Shown: positions 56,794 through 64,000 of the stretch, piece after piece
How positions within the stretch are numbered: the first letter of the stretch is position 1
Layout of the letters: the number at the start of each line of letters is the position of its first letter
Assembly: GCA_022385805.1 (NCBI GenBank)
Contig: MU277684.1
Span: 217,333-281,332, forward strand
From: Pilatotrama ljubarskyi
Taxonomy: Eukaryota; Basidiomycota; Agaricomycetes; Polyporales; Polyporaceae
Direction of reading: 5' to 3'
Length of the DNA: 64,000 nt
Notes under the pieces: model-generated
Told to the model about the DNA's origin: nothing
What the model saw: only the letters and a program-made list of their open reading frames with translations
Databases searched by the model: none
Position numbers and translations under genes: made by a program

Positions 56794-58916
56794 TCACCGC
56801 CGTGGCACCTGAGGCATGGGCGGGGCGTTCGCCTTGTCGAACCCGAGGGGGTACGACGAGAGGTCGCTTGTGAGCGCGAGCGTGTCCAAACTCGCGCGCT
56901 TACGCATGCTCGAGCCGTCGCTGCCAGAGTACGCGGACGGCGGTGCCGAGGTCGTCGAGCTGTCCGTCGCCGCGCCCGTGTCGATCTGGAACGGGAACGA
57001 GCCCAGGCCGTTGCTGACGGTCGAGCTCTGAGACGCGACGCTCATGCCGAGCATCTTCCGGTTCGGCGGGGCGAGCGTCGAGAGCATCGAAGACGACGAC
57101 GCGCTCGCACGGGCGCGGTTTACCGTCTCCTGCGCGGACATGTGGTGCTCATCTTGCGCATGCGCACCTGCGAAGGTCTGCTGCGCCAGGGGCGAGCGCG
57201 GTGGCGTACGGATGGGTCGGTTCGAGATCGGCGAGGGTGGCACGAAGGGGAAGCTCTCGAGGATGGAATCCGCGCGGGTAGACGTGGTGAGGACTGACGA
57301 CATCGACATGCGGCGGCTCTTGCCCGATTCGGCGAGCTCCTGGAGGGCGCGTGCCTGCTGCTGCTCGAGTGCACCGGCGTTACCGCTGCCGCCAGTCTCG
57401 ATCGCCGCACTGTGGTGCACGACGGGGGACACGAGCTTCGCATTCGTCATGCGGTACGGTGAGCGAGGCGTACTGAGGGCAGCGCTGAGGGGCGTGGTGG
57501 GCATGCCCTGGAGCTGATCGAAGCCGAGATGGACGCGCTTCGCGCTGCTGATGTCGGCAACGATCGCGGATGCCTGGGTGTACACACTAGCCGGGCGACT
57601 GTCACTGGCGGAGTGGCCGTACAGATGTCCAGGGTCCTCCTGCAGCCAGTTAGAGTCGGAACGGGATTCGTGGTGGCTGAAAGAGGAGGCTGAGGGCTCG
57701 GGAGTGCCAAAAGTGGTCGCAGAAGGTGCAGGGGAGCTTCGGGCGTAGGGCGAATTGCTGTCCGAGAAGGGGTTCGCAGGAACAGTGACTTCCTGCTCCT
57801 CCTCAGCTTCCCGCATGACGTCTGCAGGACCGAAACTTGACGCAGCAAGAGGAGAACGCGCCTGCCTGGAGGTCGTCGAGGAGCGGCTCAGAGAGTCGCT
57901 CGGCGGAGTGCGGAGGACCTCAGCCTTCGCCACACCGACGACCTGCTTGACGGTGCCACGCATGGGCGTGACGATCACAGAGGTCTCTAGGAAGTCGCTC
58001 GCAAAGCTACCAGTGGTCATGTACGACGCGCGGTTGTTGCCAGTGTTGTTCTCATTTACACCGGAGCGGGCCGATGCGGCGTTGGAAGCACCGCGGACGG
58101 TCAGCGAGTCATTGGAGACATTGACATGGTCCAAGTTTACATCGGCACGAGAGAGTGCACCAGCGTGAGCGGCGTTGTGGTTGTCGTGAGAGTGCGACAT
58201 CGCCGAGGCGCCCGACGAGTGGCCGACTGAGCCAGGGGGTACAAGGGCGATGGGGATGACGTTGGACTGCGCGCCGGTAGAGGTAGTTTGGATAGAGTGG
58301 TTGTCTCCGAACGGGTTCGACTGGACGGATTCGCGGTACGAAGGCTGGGAGTAGCCGGCGTCGGACGCTGCCGGGTCAAGGTTGATAGTGCCATGCGATG
58401 TGCCGGAGTAGATTCTGATGCTGGAAAGCTGAGGCGGGGGCGACCCCGGCTTCTCGTTCGGGTCGGGCCTGTTGAGGACGTCCTCTGCGCGTGCTGGCAC
58501 ATCGGGCTTGGACTCCTGTGCGGAGGCGGTGTTCCGTTGCAGGCGTTGACGCCTGCGGTACCAGAAGAACGCTGCTACAGCGGCAGCGAGCACGAGGATG
58601 GTGACGACGACTGCTGCAGCGACTGCACCCTTGCTGACACCTCCTTTAGAGGCGGTAGACCCGGAAGAGTCGTCCGCGTCGATGCACTTTGCAGCAGGGC
58701 AGGTGTTGCAATCGCTGATGAGGGTGGAAGTCGCGTATTGAGCTGCGTCAGATATGCAAGAGACACGAACTCATACCGATTTATCAAGACACATATCTGG
58801 CCAAAGCCGCAGTTGCAGCTGGGAGCGGTGTCGGGGCAAAGCAGACAGCCGTCGGGGCCTCTCTCGCCTGAAGTCTGGCGGGGGTGGAAGCGGTGAACAA
58901 GGCCCTGGTCGAACAT
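56794..58916 (-). CDS. OPY2: OPY2-like membrane anchor of MAPK signalling
   Basis: Exons 58916-58777 and 58714-56794 encode 686 residues. The N-terminal ~57 residues contain eight cysteines (CLLCPDTAPSCNCGFGQIC, then CNTCPAAKC), the extracellular Cys cluster known from Opy2. One membrane helix follows at about residues 76-99 (VVVTILVLAAAVAAFFWY), then a basic stop-transfer (RRRQRLQR). The long cytosolic Ser/Thr/Pro tail includes NPFGDN, repeated RTPP/RSPLA phospho-site-like motifs and NPFSDSNSPYARSS. Yeast Opy2 anchors Ste50 and so brings Ste11 to the membrane in the osmotic (HOG) and filamentous pathways. There is no cleavable signal peptide, as expected for this protein. The tail is poorly conserved, so length is not diagnostic. 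Confidence 0.85.
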
Positions 58917-59481
58917 GGCAGACAGAGAAGACAGAGAAAGACGAAACGAGCGTGGGGGTTTGTGCAACGAAGCGGAGAGGGGGGAAGAAAAGGGCAAGGT
59001 CGCGCCCTGCGATGGCCAGCACGGTGCGAACGGTGTCGGGAAGACAAACAACAGCGGGCGATGTGAGAGCGTCCTGCTGTTCGCGGCCGTCGCAGTCTCT
59101 CCCTCCAGCCGGCGTCTATCCACGCCCAGTATCCAGGTCACTCCCATCACGTTCCTGTCACACGCCCCCAGCGGCCCAGGCCTCCCTCCGCCGGCGTCCC
59201 CGGCGCGCTTGGCACCCACTGCACATGCAGCACATGGCCTCATCAGCTCGCGGACACACGAAGCCACTCGTTCCGTGGTATCATTGGTTGAACAATACAA
59301 CAGCTATGGATACATCTTCCACGCTCAGAAGGCCCCGGGTTCAAATACGATGACCCCCGCACTAGTCGAGCAGATGGGATGGCAAGTTCCCGGGTTGAAC
59401 ACGAAGAGCCGAGGACGCATCTATACTTATCCAATCGCTGGAATCCAGGTTGAACAGGAAGACCAGCGAAAACTTCACACA
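58917..59481. other. Spacer with weak tRNA-like remnants
   Basis: The 5' region of the OPY2-like gene (GA-rich on plus) and the 3' flank of CAF16. Around 59270-59350 there is a TCCGTGGTAT box and a CCCGGGTTCAAAT, which look like parts of tRNA A and B boxes, but no cloverleaf forms. Confidence 0.45.
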
Positions 59482-60751
59482 TCAGTGACTGTAGTCGTAT
59501 CTGCCAATGCCGCCGTTAGTATCAAACCTGCAAAGCCTCTCAGGTATACGCACTTCTTGTAGAACGTTTCCGAGTCGTTGGGCACCTGTGCAAAGCCCAT
59601 AGTTCAACACCGCACTGATCGGTATGCGCCACCGAAACCACTCACATCATCTTTACGCGCGCCTCTGCGTTTTCTGCCCTGCGCCTCCAGGCCTCTCCTC
59701 CGGTCCCGATCTTCGCTGAGCCACTGCAGTGCGACTGCGTACAACGTCGGGCTCGGTCCCAGGTCCACGGACGTCACTCCAGCCGCCAAAGCGTCAGCGA
59801 ACGGCCACGGCGTCGGTTCCATCAAGAACGTCCCCAGATGCATGTGAGCGACGTGTGTGGGGAAATCGTTCAGCCCATCGAAGATGTGCGTAGCGTCTGC
59901 AATCGCACCCGACCCGCCAAAGTTAACTTGAGGACCCAAACTTAGACCGCAGCTAGAGTGAGCACTCACAGAGGATAGTAGCCCCGCGCGTCTCCGAGTC
60001 CTTCTTCAGGAACTGCAGCAGGTCGTTTCGGACAAGGACATCCAAATCTACCGTGACCTGTCAAATTCCCCGGGGGTGTTGCGGTCAGCGTGCGCGCTCC
60101 ACCGTAGATATTTATTGCGGCCGTACCTCATCGAGCAGGAGCACGTCCCAGTCTGCCATCAAGCCCATGACGAGCTGTACTCTGCGGCGTTCGCCGTCAG
60201 ATATCTGGTGCATATGCCAGTCGAGGTCGACATCCAAAATGTCGAGCAGCTTGTCGCGTCGCTCCTTGTGACGGTATCCGCCAACAGAATTCAGGAAGTC
60301 TGAGACTACAATATCGCCGCGCACGACTGGGTTCATCGCCCTGTTCCGCGTACAGGTTCGTCATGATGTCGGTGAGCGCTTGGGCTGCGGCGGTCAAGAG
60401 CGGGAGATGAGACGCACCACTCCGTGCCCAGGAAAGTGATGCCCTCGGGTGTGCTGCGAAACACATCCCGGCCCTTGATGCGCACGTCCGTGCCGGGCGT
60501 CGATATGAGCCGCTTGCCTGCGAGTATCTGCAGCAGCGTCGACTTGCCCGCTGCACCACGCTCGTACCATGAGTACCTTGGCACACACGGACTCCATAGA
60601 GGTGGGAGTACGTACCTCCGTTGGCTCCCACAAGAATCGTCCGCGAGCCCTTGGGCAGGTGGATGTTGACGTTGGACAGCGACGGCGGGGCGTCCGGGAC
60701 ATGAGAGTACGTCAGGTTGTCGATGGATATCTCATACGCCGGGGTCGCCAT
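59482..60751 (-). CDS. CAF16: Soluble ABC ATPase, CCR4-associated factor 16
   Basis: Seven exons (60751-60616, 60550-60418, 60340-60127, 60057-59970, 59896-59646, 59585-59554, 59500-59482) encode 290 residues, the family length. There is a single nucleotide-binding domain and no membrane segment. Walker A, GANGAGKST, is split by intron 1; the ABC signature is [15 protein letters not shown]; Walker B is [16 protein letters not shown]; the switch His is in [12 protein letters not shown]. The C-terminus carries the family tail ending YKKYDYSH, reached through a last intron with a perfect TACTAAC branch site. Yeast Caf16 associates with the CCR4-NOT/mediator machinery; its exact reaction is not settled. 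It is divergent from the AIR1/2-type gene by 356 bp. Confidence 0.93.
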
Positions 60752-61107
60752 GACTGCTCAACGTCAGGAAAGCTCTCACAACGCAATCCGTTTGAGGCGA
60801 CTATATGCTCAGCACGACAAGCCTGACCACGCGGCTTTACGAGTCACAAGTCGCGAGTGATGCGACAATTTCGAGGTCTTCGAGAGCCAAGTCGAGAGCA
60901 AGGTACCGATGAGCGCCTATGCATGCCGTTAGCGTCACTCCGAGTCCGATTGATCTCGTGGGCGCTTCCGTTCAGCAGTTCCCGTGCCCGATTTGGGTAA
61001 GCGAGCCTTCAACTTTTGCTTCGCGCTCCGTGCACTGCGGTAAACCCCTTCCACGCTCGTCCCGCTGCCTCTCTGTATCGACTCTAGACCTTTCAAAGGA
61101 CCCACGT
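60752..61107. other. Divergent promoter region
   Basis: 356 bp between the starts of CAF16 (minus) and the zinc-knuckle gene (plus). An in-frame ATG at 60919 upstream of the chosen zinc-knuckle start would add 63 residues of non-conserved composition. No TATA box was seen. Confidence 0.5.
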
Positions 61108-63481
61108 ATGGCGTCTGAGGCCAAGCCTGCGGAAATCATCGACCTCACCGAACCACCAGAAGTCATCGAGCTCAACTCGGACGGTGAGGTCGTACCTGAT
61201 ACCCGACCGCCCGCCAACGGCAGCATCCCCACGCCGGAAGAGACCGCGCAAGCACAGAGGGGACAGAGCAAGAAGAAGCGCAAGAAACGCAAGCGCAAGC
61301 CCACGAACGGAGCGGCCGAGGAAGGGGGCGAGAAGGAGGATGGCGAGATCGCGACGAGTAGCGCGGAGGCTTCGCGCCCTCAGTCGCGCGACAGCCCCAA
61401 CGTCGACGCCCTCGAGCTGAACATTGAAACCATAGATGCCGAGGGCGATGTCGAAGCACCTCCGGAGGACTCGAGAGGGAAGAAGACGCTTGCGGACAGG
61501 CTAGCGGAGCCGAAGTCGAAGGCGGGGTCTGAGAAGCCGCGCGAGAGTAGGCGAGAACGGCGAGAGAAGGCAAAGAAGCGCGAACGGGAAAGAGAGAAGG
61601 AGGAGGAGAGGCGAGCTCAGCGGGACGGAGGCAGAGAGAGGGAGAGAGACCGGGATCAGGAACGTGAGCGGAGGCGGAGCAGGTCCCGGGAGCCAGAGCG
61701 ACACCGCGACCGGCACCGTGATCGCGAGGGAGACCGCTCACGCAGGCGGTCGCATTCGCGCGAACGCAGCAAGCGGAAACGAGAACACATACCCGAGCCG
61801 AGTGCACCGCTGTTCTTTGAGGACGTCACGCCCGCTGACGTGCCCGGGACCGTCAAGCCTGAAGAGAACGTCGCCGGACCTTCGAAGCCGGCCCAACTGA
61901 CCAACAGCACTACCAGCGCAGGCTCGAGCGAGAAGTCTGAAAAGGACTTGCTGCTGCCCGCCCATGTGTTGGTCGTTGAAGGGGAGGAGGACGCTGACAC
62001 GAGCGAGCTCAAGGTGCCTACGCCGGAGGGTTCTGACGACGATGAAGACTACATCGACTATCTTGACTACGATGATGACCGAAGGGTACGCCCTCATGCT
62101 TCTGTGTATACGCTATGTCTATGTGCTCAGTGTGCTCCTCTAGGCACCAGGTATGGTGAGATACTGGGAGCTTGATAAGGTTGCGGCGTCCGAAGCCAAG
62201 GCTGCCAAACCTTCACGATTTGTCTGCAAGAACTGCGGCGCCGAAGGAGAACATAAGACCTATGAGTGCCCTGTCCTCATTGTCCGTGAATAGCCGGCTC
62301 TCTACCCCCACTTCATGCTGATCGAGGACTGTACAGTGTCTGACATGCGGTGCAAGAGACGAACACTCAACTCGCAGCTGTCCAATCAGCAAGACTTGCT
62401 TCGCATGCGGTATGAAGGGCCATATCAACAAGGTGTGCGCGGTCGCTCCCAACGACTCTATTCTCTATTAACCCTCGATTGTTTAGACATGTCCCAATCG
62501 AGCCGCAACACGCTCGGGCGCATATAGTCACTATCAGGACTGCGACAGGTGCGGTGCACGCACACATCAAACGAACGTATGCGCCTCCCTTAGCATATGC
62601 ACGACCTTGGCTAACTCGTACCTCTAGGAATGTCCGACGTTGTGGCGAATATACGAATACGTCGGCGATGAAGAGCGGCAAGAGATTCTTCGAGTGCGCG
62701 AAACGAAGCGCACTCTGGCTCTAGGTCAGGGTGGCGAAGGTTATATCGCCACCGACGAGTGGTGTTATAACTGTGGCGGCAGCGGTCACCTCGGCGACGT
62801 GAGTCCCTACAGACCAACCCTCCGTGGCGAGTTTGACGTGTTCTCTACCTCTAGGATTGCAACGACCGACCAAAGATGTTCGACGTCCCACGGGAACCAT
62901 CGGCATTCAGCCTCTACAACATCCTTTCTGGCCCTTTCTCTGCAGAGGCGTCTCGACCATCCAAGCGTGCACCGCGAGACTGGGAGACTGCTTCCGCTTT
63001 CGCGGACGGGTTCGGTTTCGTCGCCCCTATGGAAGTCGGCAAACAGGGCCGAAAAAAGGAGCGAGCCCGCCTGGAACGTCGCGCTCGCGAGATCGAGGCG
63101 GAGGATGAGGAGGACGACTGGTTCGGCTCCGCGCGGTCGAGAGGGAAGAGTGGTGGCGGGGGCGGCGGCAATAGCAACGGGAACGGCTCGCGCCGCGATC
63201 GCAATCGTGGAGACGTCTCAAGAGGCAACACGAACAGCAAGATCCGCTTCGACTTCTCGCACTCTTCCATGGATAGAGACGAAGGACGCGGCGGAGGACG
63301 CGGCTCGAAGAGACAGCGCGTCTCTTACGATGATCTGCCGGGGCCGTCGAGAGAGACAGACTCGATACAGATCCGAGGTGCTGCGAAGACGCAGGACAGG
63401 TACGGGTCTAACGGCTCGAGTCGTTATGATCGAGACCAGTCCTCCCGAGGTCCGCGCTATCGAGGAGGATACTCAAGATGA
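61108..63481 (+). CDS. Zinc-knuckle protein, AIR1/AIR2 type (TRAMP complex), with RS domain
   Basis: Exons 61108-62085, 62144-62281, 62337-62432, 62487-62576, 62628-62798 and 62855-63481 encode 699 residues. Five CCHC knuckles follow in order: CKNCGAEGEHKTYEC, CLTCGARDEHSTRSC, CFACGMKGHINKTC, CDRCGARTHQTNEC and CYNCGGSGHLGDDC. After knuckle 4 comes the PTLWRIYEYV segment. In yeast Air1/2 bind RNA and Trf4 within the TRAMP polyadenylation complex that feeds the nuclear exosome. Before the knuckles lies an extra 320 residues: two SUMO-interaction-like patches (IIDLTEPPEVIEL), a Lys-rich block and a long Arg/Glu/Asp then RS stretch (SRREPERHRD-like). The C-terminus is Gly/Arg-rich (RGG-like). 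This is much longer than Air1 (about 360 residues). The start at 61108 was chosen for the SIM-like segment; 60919 is possible. Confidence 0.85.
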
Positions 63482-63793
63482 TGCGCCTGAGAGCATCTGT
63501 ATACCATGCATGTCGCTCAATGACGATTGTTGCAGCGACCACGAGAACCCTCTACTATATGCCATTGAACATCACTCAGTGCGATTTCATATGTCTTTGA
63601 GGTGAGGTAGATGTGCATACTGTCCAGGCGATCGTACATGCCCCCCCCCCCCCCCCCCATCCCAACCAGACCTTCATCGTCCATACAAGAGTCACCTTCG
63701 GAAGGAGCTGTAGTATTGTGCAGTGGCATCTGCTAATGCAATGCCGGATCCACTGGCGTCCCGCGGAAATGATGCATCGTTGGCTAGTCGGAA
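63482..63793. other. Right-flank spacer with C18 run
   Basis: The 3' flank of the zinc-knuckle gene, with an 18-base C run at 63641-63658 and no recognisable gene. Confidence 0.6.
63641..63658 (+). repeat. C18 homopolymer
   Basis: Eighteen consecutive C bases in noncoding sequence; true length is uncertain because such runs slip in sequencing. Confidence 0.9.
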
Positions 63794-64000
63794 CTAGAAG
63801 GAGCTGAGTGGACTTTGTAGCGTGATCAACCGAGTAGCGCTCACTCGACCATCAGGGTCAGTATAGACATTACCCATCGTCGGATGCGCGGATTGTCCCT
63901 GCGGGGCTGCTTGATGACCTGTATGTTCAACTGCGTGGATGGCGTCAGGCATCGATTGTACGAGAGACAAAGAGTACGCACCACTACTTCTCATCACACT
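63794..64000 (-). CDS. Possible 3' end of a gene running off the window (partial)
   Basis: On the minus strand a frame ends at TAG 63796-63794 after VSATRLITLQSPLSSF. A GTGCGT donor near 63979 and a CACGCAG acceptor near 63930 suggest one intron, after which EHTGHQAAPQGQSAHPTMG reads openly. No family was recognised and the frame is short. The rest of the gene, if real, lies beyond the right edge. Confidence 0.25.
   Translation of the reverse strand, partial: SVMRSSGAYSLSLVQSMPDAIHAVEHTGHQAAPQGQSAHPTMGNVYTDPDGRVSATRLITLQSPLSSF

Noticed and set aside
59270..59350. tRNA-like A box and B box (TCCGTGGTAT and CCCGGGTTCAAAT)
   Set aside because: The acceptor stem has no 3' partner, the T-arm stem does not pair, and no anticodon arm forms. 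At most a decayed fragment.
59528..59553. 26-nt intron at the end of CAF16
   Set aside because: Too short for a spliceosomal intron. Extending to the next AG at 59501 gives a 53-nt intron with a TACTAAC branch site and the family C-terminus.

Overview
The window reads as nuclear DNA of a basidiomycete fungus, most likely an agaricomycete of the polypore type. Genes are dense and on both strands. Nearly every gene is cut by 47-66 nt GT-AG introns, codons favour G/C in the third position, and the recognisable products are eukaryotic housekeeping proteins (Pol I second subunit, NUP98-type nucleoporin, PP4 regulatory subunit, TRM10, NDUFAF5-type methyltransferase, OPY2, CAF16, AIR1/2). No rRNA gene, CRISPR array, convincing tRNA or intact transposon was found. 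All exon boundaries were worked out by hand from splice sites, reading phase and family alignment from memory. No transcript or database search was possible.

Layout. 1-3.9 kb: no supportable gene; it holds a long hairpin, a short tandem repeat and a G14 run. 3.9-4.3 kb: a small unknown protein. 5.4-6.3 kb (-): TMA22/DENR translation factor. 6.8-10.8 kb: two divergent medium-chain reductase paralogs with the same intron pattern. 10.9-11.6 kb (-): a secreted cupin-like gene with an apparent one-base frameshift. 12.0-14.4 kb (-): a 16-exon class II DAHP synthase, the shikimate entry enzyme. 15.5-15.9 kb: a small single-span membrane protein. 17.3-20.7 kb: a Whi3-type RRM protein. 21.2-25.2 kb (-): PP4R3/PSY2, sharing a 272-bp divergent promoter with a THYN1/EVE-domain gene (25.4-26.7 kb). 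26.9-28.0 kb (-): acyl-protein thioesterase with a possible membrane anchor. 28.3-29.3 kb (-): F-box-like protein. 29.9-30.2 kb (-): the 3' end of a transporter gene with no 5' part. 30.6-33.5 kb: TRM10 and an NDUFAF5-like gene, convergent with 7 bp between their stops. 33.7-39.0 kb: a very long C2H2 zinc-finger protein. 39.3-42.8 kb: a protein with an H2A-like histone fold followed by a long disordered tail. 43.4-47.7 kb (-) and 48.0-51.4 kb (+): Pol I RPA135 and NUP98, divergent. 52.2-55.6 kb: a coiled-coil protein. 56.8-58.9 kb (-): OPY2-like membrane anchor. 59.5-60.8 kb (-): CAF16 ABC ATPase. 61.1-63.5 kb: AIR1/2-type zinc-knuckle protein with an RS domain. The right edge may hold the 3' end of another minus-strand gene.

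How the genes relate. Most of the window is unlinked housekeeping function. The one stretch that looks like accessory metabolism is 6.8-14.4 kb: the reductase pair, the secreted cupin and the class II DAHP synthase, several with clear TATA boxes. This could be a small shikimate-linked cluster or simple adjacency. The most unusual proteins are the H2A-like fold protein, the RS-domain/zinc-knuckle protein with two SUMO-interaction-like motifs, and the NUP98 protein that stops exactly at the usual autocleavage site.
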